A stretch of 64,000 nt of DNA, from assembly GCF_014650775.1 (NCBI RefSeq), contig NZ_BMVP01000003.1, positions 589,555-653,554 of the forward strand, in the 5' to 3' direction. The notes beneath the pieces were generated by a model. The model was not told the DNA's origin. It worked only from the letters and a program-made list of their open reading frames with translations, and did not search any database. This document shows, piece after piece, positions 49,246 through 56,577 of the stretch (position 1 is its first letter; every line of letters begins with the position of its first letter). The position numbers and the translations under genes are program-made. This stretch comes from Streptomyces cirratus. Lineage in GTDB: Bacteria > Actinomycetota > Actinomycetes > Streptomycetales > Streptomycetaceae.

Positions 49246-50619
49246 TCACTCGATGCCCCGCCCCTGCCGGAACCGGGCGAGCCCGTCCGCGAGTTCCACC
49301 AACGGCTCGGGATAGTCGTACCGGGCGCGCTCCGCCTCCGGCAGCCGCCACGGTTCGTGCACCCGGGGCGCGGGCAGCCCCGCGAGCTCCGGCACCCAGC
49401 GGTGCACGTAGGCGCCCTCGGGGTCGTAGCGCAGGCCTTGGCGGACCGGGTTGAGGACGCGGCCCGGCCGGGTGTCGGTGCCGGTGCCGGCGACCCACTG
49501 CCAGTTCATCTGGTTGTTGGCCAGGTCCCCGTCCACGAGGAGGTCCAGGAAGTGGCGGGCGCCGATCCGCCAGTCCACGTACAGCGTCTTGGCGAGGAAG
49601 CTCGCCGCCAGCAGCCGGCCCCTGTTGTGCATCCACCCCTCGTGGCGCAGCTGGCGCATGGCCGCGTCGACGACGGGGTAACCCGTCCGGCCCTCCTTCC
49701 AGGCCTCGATCTCCTCCCGCGCGCCCGGGCCGGTGCGCCAGCTGTCGCGCCGGGTGCGGTAGTCGCGGGTGGCCGATTCGGGGCGTGCGGCGAGCACCTG
49801 GTAGTGGAAGTCGCGCCAGCACAGCTGCCGCACGAACGCCTCGGCGCCGGCGCCCCCGGCCGCCCGGGCCCGGTGGACGGCCTCGGCGGCCGAAAGGGTG
49901 CCGAAGTGCAGGTGGGGGGAGAGCCGGGAGGTGGCGTCGCCGGCCAGGTCGTCGTGGACCTCGTGGTAGCGGTCGACGCCCTCGCGCAGCCAGGCGCCCA
50001 GCAGCCGCCGGCCCTCGCGCTCGCCGCCGCGCGCCAGGCCCGGGGAAACCCCGGTGACCGCGGAGCGCTCGGGCAGCGGTTCCGAGCGCGGGGACTCGGG
50101 GACCCGGATCACGCGCGGGGCGGCGGTGACGGTGCGCGGCGGCAGTTCGCTCCAGCGGCGCAGGTAGGGCGTGAAGACGGCGAAGTGGTCGGAGGCGGCG
50201 GGCCGCAGCGCGCCGGGGGCCACGGCCGTCACCACCATGTCGTGCACGTAGAGGCGCCGGCCTTCCGCTTCCAGAGCGGTGCGCAGAGCCTCCTCGCGGG
50301 CGTGGGCGTACCCGCTCACCCCGGCGGCCATGTGCACCTCGTCGGCGTCCGTCTCCCGTACGAGGGCCACCACTTCGCCGACCGCGTCACCCGAGCGGAT
50401 CACCAGGCGGCCGCCGCGCTCGCGCAGTGCGCAGTCGAGCCCTGCGAGGCAGTCGGCGAGGAAGGCCCTCCGGTTGGGGGCGCTGAACCCGGATTCCTCG
50501 ATGGCCCGGTCGCGGACGAACAGCGGAACCACCTGGTCGCAGGAGGACAGGGCGGCGCGCAGCGGCGAATGGTCGTGCACGCGCAGGTCGGAGGTGTAGA
50601 GGACCACCGCGACGTTCAT
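49246..50619 (-). CDS. phr: Cryptochrome/DNA photolyase family protein
   Basis: A 457-residue photolyase. The N-terminal Rossmann antenna domain begins V-A-V-V-L-Y-T-S-D-L-R-V-H-D-H. The FAD domain shows S-R-L-S-P-H-L-H-F-G, C-W-R-D-F-H-Y-Q, G-Y-P-V-V-D-A-A-M-R-Q-L, W-M-H-N-R and N-N-Q-M-N-W-Q-W-V-A-G-T-G-T-D. It repairs cyclobutane pyrimidine dimers using blue light. The ATG follows GGAGCGAG. It sits 16 bp after the SDR/DUF2867 gene and 36 bp before the MerR gene, so all three form one operon under probable light control. Confidence 0.93.
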   Translation of the reverse strand: MNVAVVLYTSDLRVHDHSPLRAALSSCDQVVPLFVRDRAIEESGFSAPNRRAFLADCLAGLDCALRERGGRLVIRSGDAVGEVVALVRETDADEVHMAAGVSGYAHAREEALRTALEAEGRRLYVHDMVVTAVAPGALRPAASDHFAVFTPYLRRWSELPPRTVTAAPRVIRVPESPRSEPLPERSAVTGVSPGLARGGEREGRRLLGAWLREGVDRYHEVHDDLAGDATSRLSPHLHFGTLSAAEAVHRARAAGGAGAEAFVRQLCWRDFHYQVLAARPESATRDYRTRRDSWRTGPGAREEIEAWKEGRTGYPVVDAAMRQLRHEGWMHNRGRLLAASFLAKTLYVDWRIGARHFLDLLVDGDLANNQMNWQWVAGTGTDTRPGRVLNPVRQGLRYDPEGAYVHRWVPELAGLPAPRVHEPWRLPEAERARYDYPEPLVELADGLARFRQGRGIE

Positions 50620-50635
50620 GGGTTCTCGCTCCGGG

Positions 50636-52204
50636 TCAGGGCTGTGGGGTGCTGCTTGCACCGGGTACTTCGGCGGCGGGCGCCTCAGCGGATGCGCCCT
50701 GCGGGGTATCGCGTTCCAGCCGTTCGGCGGCCTTGGCGATGTTGCGCGCCATCCCGCCGAACACCACGGCGTGGAAGGGGGACACGCTCCACCAGTACAG
50801 GTGGCCGAGCAGCCCGTGCGGGTGGAACAGGGCGCGCTGGCGGAAGCGGGCGCGGCGGCGGTCCGCCGGATCGGGATCGGCGCGCAGTTCGAGCCAGGCC
50901 AGGCCCGGCAGCCGCATCTCGGCGCGCAGTCGCAGCAGCGCGCCCGGCTCGATCTCCTCCACCCGCCAGAAGTCGAGGCTGTCGCCCACGCGGAGCCTGG
51001 CCGCGTCACGGCGGCCGCGCCGGATGCCGACCCCGCCGACGAGCCGGTCGAGCCAGCCCCGTACCGCCCAGGCGAGCGGGAAGGAGTACCAGCCGTTGTC
51101 CCCGCCGATGCCCTCGACCACCCGCCACAGCGCGGCGGGCGACGCCTCTACGGGCAGCTCCCGCCGGTCGGTGTAGAGGCTGCCGCCCGCCCAGTCGGGG
51201 TCGGTGGGCAGCGGGTCGCTGGGGGCGCCGGGGACACCGGCGGAGGACCAGCGGGTGGTCACCTTGGCCTCCCGCACCCGCTGGAGGGCGAGGACCAGGG
51301 CCCGGTCGAAGGGGAGCGGCGCCCCGGGCGGGTCGGGGACGTAGGCGGCGATGTCGTGCTCGTGGCAGACCACCTCGTGCCTCAGGGACTCGGCGAGGGG
51401 CCGGGCCAGCGCCCTCGGCACGGGGGTGACCAGGCCGATCCAGTGGCTGGAGAGGCCGGGGGTGAGCATCGGGACCCGCATGATGAGCCGTTTGGGGAGC
51501 TCCGCCACCTCCGCGTAGCGGCGCATCATCACCTCGTACGTGACCACGTCCGGGCCGCCGATGTCGAAGGCCCGGTTGACCTCGGGCGGCATGCCGGCGC
51601 TTGCGACGAGGTAGCGCAGCACGTCGCGGACGGCGATGGGCTGGCAGCGCGTACCGACCCAGCTGGGGGTGACCATCACGGGCAGCCGCTCGGTCAGGTA
51701 GCGCAGCATCTCGAAGGAGGCGGAGCCGGAGCCGATGATGACGGCGGCGCGCAGGACGGTGGCCGGTACGGCGGAGTCCAGGAAGATCTCGCCGACCTCG
51801 GCGCGGGAGCGCAGGTGCGGGGAGAGTTCCCGGAGCGGGATGCCCTCGGGGGTGAGGCCGCCGAGGTACACGATGCGCCGGACCCCGGCCGCCCGGGCCT
51901 GTTCGGCGAAGACGTGGGCGGCCTCGCGGTCGCGGTCCTCGAAGCCTGAGCCCGAGCCGAGGGCGTGGACGAGGTAGTAGGCGACGTCGATGCCGCGCAT
52001 CGCCTCGGCGACCGATTCGGGGTCGGTGACGTCGCCGCGCACGACCTCGGCGCGGCCCGCCCAGGGGTGGTCGCGCAGTTTTGCCGGCGTCCTGGCCAGG
52101 CAGCGCACCCGGTGCCCGGCGTCGAGGAGCTCCGGCACCAGCCGGCCGCCGATGTAACCGGTGGCCCCGGTGACCAGGCAGTGGGCGTCCGCCACGCCCG
52201 TCAT
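50636..52204 (-). CDS. SDR/NAD(P)-binding protein with C-terminal DUF2867 domain
   Basis: A 522-residue two-domain protein. The atypical SDR domain begins C-L-V-T-G-A-T-G-Y-I-G-G near residue 8 and continues A-Y-Y-L-V-H-A-L-G and R-I-V-Y-L-G-G-L. The C-terminal 150 residues (SLYTDRRELPVEASPAALW; LFHPHGLLGHLYWWSVSPFH) match DUF2867. Such fusions recur in LitR-controlled clusters of diverse bacteria; the substrate is unknown. The ATG at 52204 follows GAGGGG. It heads the operon with photolyase and LitR, and the region upstream carries four 12-bp repeats. Confidence 0.85.
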   Translation of the reverse strand: MTGVADAHCLVTGATGYIGGRLVPELLDAGHRVRCLARTPAKLRDHPWAGRAEVVRGDVTDPESVAEAMRGIDVAYYLVHALGSGSGFEDRDREAAHVFAEQARAAGVRRIVYLGGLTPEGIPLRELSPHLRSRAEVGEIFLDSAVPATVLRAAVIIGSGSASFEMLRYLTERLPVMVTPSWVGTRCQPIAVRDVLRYLVASAGMPPEVNRAFDIGGPDVVTYEVMMRRYAEVAELPKRLIMRVPMLTPGLSSHWIGLVTPVPRALARPLAESLRHEVVCHEHDIAAYVPDPPGAPLPFDRALVLALQRVREAKVTTRWSSAGVPGAPSDPLPTDPDWAGGSLYTDRRELPVEASPAALWRVVEGIGGDNGWYSFPLAWAVRGWLDRLVGGVGIRRGRRDAARLRVGDSLDFWRVEEIEPGALLRLRAEMRLPGLAWLELRADPDPADRRRARFRQRALFHPHGLLGHLYWWSVSPFHAVVFGGMARNIAKAAERLERDTPQGASAEAPAAEVPGASSTPQP

Positions 52205-52247
52205 CGGTGTCCCCTCATGGCTGTCTCCGCTCTCGTGCCCCCGTACA

Positions 52248-52295
52248 GGATTCCGCACGGGTTCCCGCTCGGCATTCCGTAAGGGATTCCGCCGG
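52248..52295. promoter_or_regulatory. Four 12-bp tandem direct repeats (candidate LitR/CarH operator)
   Basis: GGATTCCGCACG, GGTTCCCGCTCG, GCATTCCGTAAG and GGATTCCGCCGG follow each other at 52248, 52260, 52272 and 52284. They sit in the 189-bp gap between the divergent SDR-photolyase-MerR operon and the FAD/DUF1365 pair. CarH is known to bind as a tetramer with its MerR domains head-to-tail on consecutive direct repeats of about one helical turn. The number, period and position of these repeats fit that mode, though the sequence differs from published CarH sites. Confidence 0.62.
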
Positions 52296-52393
52296 CCGGG
52301 CGCGCGCGGATGCACTCCCGGCGCGCGGGCCGTCGCCAAAAGGCCATCCGAAGCCCCGCGGGCTCCGAAACATCCTCCGGAAGGAGGTACACG

Positions 52394-53689
52394 ATGGCGC
52401 AGCGAGGAGGATCACGGCCGCGTACGGCCGTCGTCGGCGCGGGGGTCTCGGGGCTGACGGCGGCCTACGTACTGGCGCGCTCGCACGAGGTGACCGTGTA
52501 CGAGGCCGACGACCGGCTGGGCGGCCACGCCCACACCCACGAGGTGACCGGCCCGGACGGCCTCGTACGGGGGGTGGATTCCGGGTTCGTCGTCCACAAC
52601 GACCGCTCCTACCCCCACCTGCTGCGACTGTTCGGCGAGCTGGGCGTGACCACCCGGGCGACCACGATGAGCCTTTCCGTGCAGTGCGAGGGCTGCGGGC
52701 TGGAGTACGCGGGCGCGCGGGGACCGCGTGGGCCGGCGGCCCGGCCGAGGTCCGCGGCGTGGCCCGGCTACCTGCGGATGCTGGCACAGGTGCCGCTCTT
52801 CCACCGGCAGGCCCGGCTGCTGCTGGCGACCCCCGCCGTCTCGGCGGAGGTCACCCTCGGCGACTTCCTGCGGGAGTGCGGGTTCGGGCCCTACTTCACG
52901 GCCCACTTCGCGATCCCGCTGGTGGCCTCGGTGTGGTCCTGTCCGCCGCGTACGGCGCTGCGCTACCCCGCCCGGTACCTGTTCCGCTTCCTGGCCCACC
53001 ACGGAATGCTCGCGGTGGGCGGACGGGCGGACGGCTCGGCGCGCTGGCGGACGGTCGAGGGCGGTTCGGCGCGCTACGTCGAGCGGCTGCGGGAGCGGCT
53101 GGGCACGAACGCGGTCCGGGCGGGTACCCCCGTGCGGGCGCTCGCCCGCACCCCGGAGGGGATCCGCGTCAGCACCGCCGACGGCGCCGTCACCTACGAC
53201 TCGGCGGTCGTCGCCGTCCACGCCGATCAGGCGCTACGCCTGCTGGCCGACCCGACGGACGCCGAGCGGGCGGTGCTCGGCGCCTTCCTCTACTCGCGCA
53301 ACCGGACGGTGCTGCACACCGACGCCTCGGTGCTGCCGCGCTCGGCGGCGGCGCAGGGCTGCTGGAACTTCCGGTTGTCCGGCTGCGACCCGTACGACGG
53401 ACGGGTCCTCGTCAGCTACGACATGAACCGCCTGCAGGGGCTCGACTCACCGCAGCGGTACGTGGTGACCCTCAACGCGGACGACCGGGTGCGGCCGGAG
53501 CTGGTGCTGGCCGAGATGGCCTACGAACACCCCGTGTACACGCCGGAGTCGGTGGCCGCTCAGCGGCTGCTGCCCGCCCTGTCGGGTCCGGTGACGGCCT
53601 TCGCGGGGGCGTACCACGGGTGGGGGTTCCACGAGGACGGCTGCCGGTCGGGCGTGGAGGCGGCCGCCGCGCTCGGGGTGTCCTGGTGA
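52394..53689 (+). CDS. FAD-dependent oxidoreductase, amine-oxidase-like (UfaD/RSP_1091-like)
   Basis: A 431-residue flavoprotein. The FAD site is V-V-G-A-G-V-S-G-L-T-A-A with E-A-D-D-R-L-G-G-H at the end of strand 2. D-S-G-F-V-V-H-N-D and the C-terminal Y-H-G-W-G-F-H-E-D-G are typical of the NAD/FAD-binding proteins found beside DUF1365 and cyclopropane-fatty-acid synthase genes. In Rhodobacter a related protein helps make furan or unsaturated methylated fatty acids. The ATG follows AAGGAGG, the best ribosome binding site in the window. Its TGA overlaps the GTG of DUF1365. Confidence 0.85.
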   Translation: MAQRGGSRPRTAVVGAGVSGLTAAYVLARSHEVTVYEADDRLGGHAHTHEVTGPDGLVRGVDSGFVVHNDRSYPHLLRLFGELGVTTRATTMSLSVQCEGCGLEYAGARGPRGPAARPRSAAWPGYLRMLAQVPLFHRQARLLLATPAVSAEVTLGDFLRECGFGPYFTAHFAIPLVASVWSCPPRTALRYPARYLFRFLAHHGMLAVGGRADGSARWRTVEGGSARYVERLRERLGTNAVRAGTPVRALARTPEGIRVSTADGAVTYDSAVVAVHADQALRLLADPTDAERAVLGAFLYSRNRTVLHTDASVLPRSAAAQGCWNFRLSGCDPYDGRVLVSYDMNRLQGLDSPQRYVVTLNADDRVRPELVLAEMAYEHPVYTPESVAAQRLLPALSGPVTAFAGAYHGWGFHEDGCRSGVEAAAALGVSW

Positions 53690-54420
53690 GGGCGGCGGTG
53701 TACGAGGCCGACATCCGGCACGTGCGTTCCGGGGAACGGGCCTACGCCCTGCGCCACCGGACGTACCTGTGGCTGGTGGACCTCGACGAACTCCCGGATT
53801 TGCCGGCCCCATTGCGTCCCCTCGCCCGGTTCGACGCCCGGGACCACTTCGGCGGCCGGCCGCCGACGATCCGGGCCGGGCTGGAGCGGTTCCTCGCCGC
53901 GCGCGGCGCCGGACTCCCGCCGGGGTCCCGGGTGTTGATGCTGGCCCACGCCCGCGTGCTGGGTTTCGTCTTCAACCCGCTGTCCGTGTACTGGTGCCAC
54001 GGCCCCGACGGGGTGCTGCGGCAGGTCGTCGCCGAGGTCCACAACACGTACGGCGAGCGGCACTGCTACCTGCTCGGCCCGCAGGCCGCGCAGGGCACGG
54101 GCCGGGTGCCCAAGGAGTTCCACGCCTCGCCCTTCCTGGAGGTGGACGGCGACTACCGGATGCGGCTGCCGGTACCGGGCGAGCGCCTGGCCCTGAGCGT
54201 GACCCTTTCGGGCGGCGCGGACGGCGCCCGGCTGACGGCGACGGTGCGGGGCCACCGCCGGGCGGCCGGCCTACGGGGGCTCCTGCGGGCGTCACTGCGT
54301 CACCCCTGGCCCACCGCAGCCGTGGCGGCGGGCATCCGCTACCACCGCCTACGACTGTGGCTGTGCGGGCTGCCGGTACGTCCGCGGCCCCGTCACGATC
54401 CGCAGGAGGGGCTGAGGTGA
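53686..54420 (+). CDS. DUF1365 family protein
   Basis: A 244-residue protein with the DUF1365 blocks H-R-T-Y-L-W-L-V-D-L-D-E-L, F-D-A-R-D-H-F-G, L-G-F-V-F-N-P-L-S-V-Y-W-C, E-V-H-N-T-Y-G-E-R-H and K-E-F-H-A-S-P-F. Function is unknown, but it is genetically tied to the FAD partner and to fatty-acid methylation in other bacteria. The GTG start overlaps the stop of the FAD gene (GTGA), so the two are translationally coupled. The cyclopropane synthase usually found next is not here; an Lrp regulator follows. Confidence 0.85.
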   Translation: MRAAVYEADIRHVRSGERAYALRHRTYLWLVDLDELPDLPAPLRPLARFDARDHFGGRPPTIRAGLERFLAARGAGLPPGSRVLMLAHARVLGFVFNPLSVYWCHGPDGVLRQVVAEVHNTYGERHCYLLGPQAAQGTGRVPKEFHASPFLEVDGDYRMRLPVPGERLALSVTLSGGADGARLTATVRGHRRAAGLRGLLRASLRHPWPTAAVAAGIRYHRLRLWLCGLPVRPRPRHDPQEGLR

Positions 54421-54433
54421 GTACAGTCGCGGC

Positions 54434-54913
54434 ATGGCGGTGGACGAGCTCGACACCCGGATCCTGCGCCTGCTGATCGAGCAGCCGCGCACCAGCGTGC
54501 GCGAGTACGCAAGGCTGCTGGGCGTCGCGCGCGGCACCCTGCAAGCCCGGCTCGACCGGCTGGAGCGCACCGGGGTGATCACCGGGACCGGCCCGGTCCT
54601 CTCCCCCGCCGCTCTGGGCCATCCAGTGCTGGCCTTCGTCCACATCGAGGTCACCCAGGGGCACCTGGACGAGGTGGGCGACGCCCTCGCGGCGGTACCC
54701 GAGATCATCGAGGCGTTCTCGATCACCGGCGGCGGGGACCTGCTGACCCGGGTGGCGGCCCGGGACAACACGCATCTGGAGGACGTCATCCAGCGCCTCA
54801 TCCGGCTTCCGGGCGTCGTCCGGACGCGTACCGAGGTGGCTCTGCGGGAGCGGGTTCCGCACCGGCTGCTGCCCCTGGTCGAGGCAGTGGGAAGAGCAGC
54901 GGGCAAACCCTGA
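54434..54913 (+). CDS. Lrp/AsnC family transcriptional regulator
   Basis: A 159-residue regulator. The HTH is L-D-T-R-I-L-R-L-L-I-E-Q-P-R-T-S-V at the N-terminus, then L-L-G-V-A-R-G-T-L. The RAM ligand domain has V-T-Q-G-H-L-D-E-V and A-F-S-I-T-G-G-G-D-L-L. Lrp proteins sense amino acids. It begins 13 bp after DUF1365 and may be transcribed with it, though it can also have its own promoter. Its target genes are not evident. Confidence 0.9.
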   Translation: MAVDELDTRILRLLIEQPRTSVREYARLLGVARGTLQARLDRLERTGVITGTGPVLSPAALGHPVLAFVHIEVTQGHLDEVGDALAAVPEIIEAFSITGGGDLLTRVAARDNTHLEDVIQRLIRLPGVVRTRTEVALRERVPHRLLPLVEAVGRAAGKP

Positions 54914-54960
54914 CAAAATGGTCGTGACACCCACACGACCGGCAGGACGGGCTCAACCGA

Positions 54961-55419
54961 ATGCTTTCCGTCATATTCGATCTCGACGGCACCCTCGTGG
55001 ACAGCGAGATGCGCAGGTTCGCAGAGCGGCTGCACGGGGACGGGGTTCCGATGGCGGTGGCGTCCGGCTCCTCGCGGGAGGCGATCGAGGCGTTGCTGGC
55101 CGGGACCGGCCTGGGCGCCCTGCTGACCGTCGCGGTCTCCGCCGAGGAGGTGGCGCGCGGGAAGCCCGCACCCGACATGTTCCTGGAGGCGGCCCGCCGG
55201 CTCGGCGCGGACCCCGCCGACTGCGTGGTCGTCGAGGACGCGGCGCCGGGCGCGGAGGCCGCCCTCGCCGCGGGCATGGAATGCCTGGCGATCCCCTCCG
55301 CGGCCGGCAGCGCCACCCACCCCGCCTTCACCTCGGCCGGCCTCCTCTTCCGCGGCGGACCGGCGGCCTTCGACGCGGAGACCGCCTACGAGTGGCTCGG
55401 CGAGCACCGGGCGGCCTGA
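54961..55419 (+). CDS. HAD-family phosphatase lacking the cap domain
   Basis: A 152-residue HAD protein. Motif I F-D-L-D-G-T-L-V-D-S-E begins at residue 6 with D7 and D9. Motif II is A-S-G-S-S near 34-38, motif III K68 in G-K-P-A-P, and motif IV V-E-D-A-A-P-G near 91-97. Beta-phosphoglucomutase-type relatives have about 70 residues of helical cap between motif I and the A-S-G-S block; here only some 18 residues separate them. The frame is intact, so this looks like an in-frame deletion of the cap. Catalytic residues remain, but specificity must be altered or lost. Confidence 0.82.
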   Translation: MLSVIFDLDGTLVDSEMRRFAERLHGDGVPMAVASGSSREAIEALLAGTGLGALLTVAVSAEEVARGKPAPDMFLEAARRLGADPADCVVVEDAAPGAEAALAAGMECLAIPSAAGSATHPAFTSAGLLFRGGPAAFDAETAYEWLGEHRAA

Positions 55420-55467
55420 CGTCCGGGGCGAGGGAAGAGGGCGGCCCGGTGCGCAGTTGGTACAACC

Positions 55468-56577
55468 GTGAACGACTTTGCGGAGCGGGACCCGGCTGAG
55501 GTGGACGTAGTGGTCATCGGCGCCGGGCAGGCCGGCCTGTCCGGCGCCTACCACCTGGCCCGGGCGGGCATCGGCCACGTCGTCCTCGACCATTCGCCCG
55601 GCCCGGGCGGGGCCTGGCAGTTCCGCTGGCCCTCGCTGACGTACGGCAAGGTGCACGGCATGCACGCGCTGCCCGGCATGGAGCTGACCGGCGCCGACCC
55701 GCTGCGGCCGTCGTCCGAGGTCATCGGGGAGTACTTCGCCGCGTACGAGGAGCGCTTCGGGCTGCGCGTGCGCCGCCCCGTGGACGTCACGGCGGTGCGG
55801 GACGGTTCGGACGGGCGGCTGCTGGTGGAATCCGCGTCCGGCGAGCGCTGGTCGGCCCGGGCCCTGATCAACGCCACGGGCACCTGGGACCGGCCGTTCT
55901 GGCCCCGGTATCCGGGCCAGTCCACCTTCCGCGGCCGACAGCTGCACACCGCCGGCTATCCGGGACCGGCCGCGTTCGCCGGGGCCCGCGTGGTGGTCGT
56001 GGGCGGTGGCACTTCGGCGGTGCAGCACCTGCTGGAGATCTCCGAGGTGGCGGCAGCGACCACCTGGGTGACACGCCGCCCGCCGGTGTTCCGCGACTCC
56101 CGCTTCGGCGAAGCCGAGGGCCGGGCGGCGGTGGCCCTGGTGGAGGAGCGGGTGCGCCGGGGGCTGCCCCCGCAGAGCGTGGTGAGTGTGACCGGGCTGG
56201 CGCTGAACGACGCCGTACGGGCCGGGTTGGATTCGGGGGTGCTGGAGCGCAGGCCGATGTTCGACCGCATCATCCCGACCGGCGTCGGCTGGGCCGACGG
56301 GCGGAGCGTGGAAGCCGACGTGATCCTCTGGGCCACCGGGTTCCGGGCGGCCGTCGACCACCTGGCGCCGCTGCGCCTGCGGGAACCGGGAGGCGGCATC
56401 CGGCTCGAAGGCACCCGGGCGGTCCGGGACGAGCGGATCCACCTGGTCGGCTACGGCCCTTCGGCTTCCACCACCGGGGCCAACCGCGCGGGCGGCGCGG
56501 CCGTCCGCGAGATCCGCCGCCTGCCGGCCCGCGAAACCTCCGGGGCTCCGGCCCTGGCAGGGGTCGCCGCTTCCTGA
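55468..56577 (+). CDS. FMO-like NAD(P)/FAD-dependent oxidoreductase
   Basis: A 369-residue flavoprotein. The FAD site is V-I-G-A-G-Q-A-G-L-S-G near residue 16. The FMO/BVMO-like fingerprint appears as F-R-G-R-Q-L-H-T-A-G-Y, and the NADP site as V-V-V-G-G-G-T-S-A-V-Q near 173. W-A-T-G-F-R-A completes the pattern. It probably oxygenates nitrogen or sulfur or reduces a disulfide-like substrate; the substrate is unknown. The GTG start is 49 bp after the HAD gene. The last 127 bp overlap the end of the convergent ABC exporter gene. Confidence 0.86.
   Translation: MNDFAERDPAEVDVVVIGAGQAGLSGAYHLARAGIGHVVLDHSPGPGGAWQFRWPSLTYGKVHGMHALPGMELTGADPLRPSSEVIGEYFAAYEERFGLRVRRPVDVTAVRDGSDGRLLVESASGERWSARALINATGTWDRPFWPRYPGQSTFRGRQLHTAGYPGPAAFAGARVVVVGGGTSAVQHLLEISEVAAATTWVTRRPPVFRDSRFGEAEGRAAVALVEERVRRGLPPQSVVSVTGLALNDAVRAGLDSGVLERRPMFDRIIPTGVGWADGRSVEADVILWATGFRAAVDHLAPLRLREPGGGIRLEGTRAVRDERIHLVGYGPSASTTGANRAGGAAVREIRRLPARETSGAPALAGVAAS

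Noticed and set aside
52205..52339. N-terminal extension of the SDR/DUF2867 protein through the 12-bp repeats
   Set aside because: The frame is open and gives four-residue repeats, but the ATG at 52204 has a good ribosome binding site and directly precedes the conserved Rossmann motif, so the repeats are more likely regulatory.
47592..54420. Carotenoid (crt) cluster suggested by the LitR/sigma pair
   Set aside because: No phytoene synthase, desaturase or cyclase is present; the flavoprotein at 52394 has the DUF1365-linked type of C-terminus rather than that of a phytoene desaturase.
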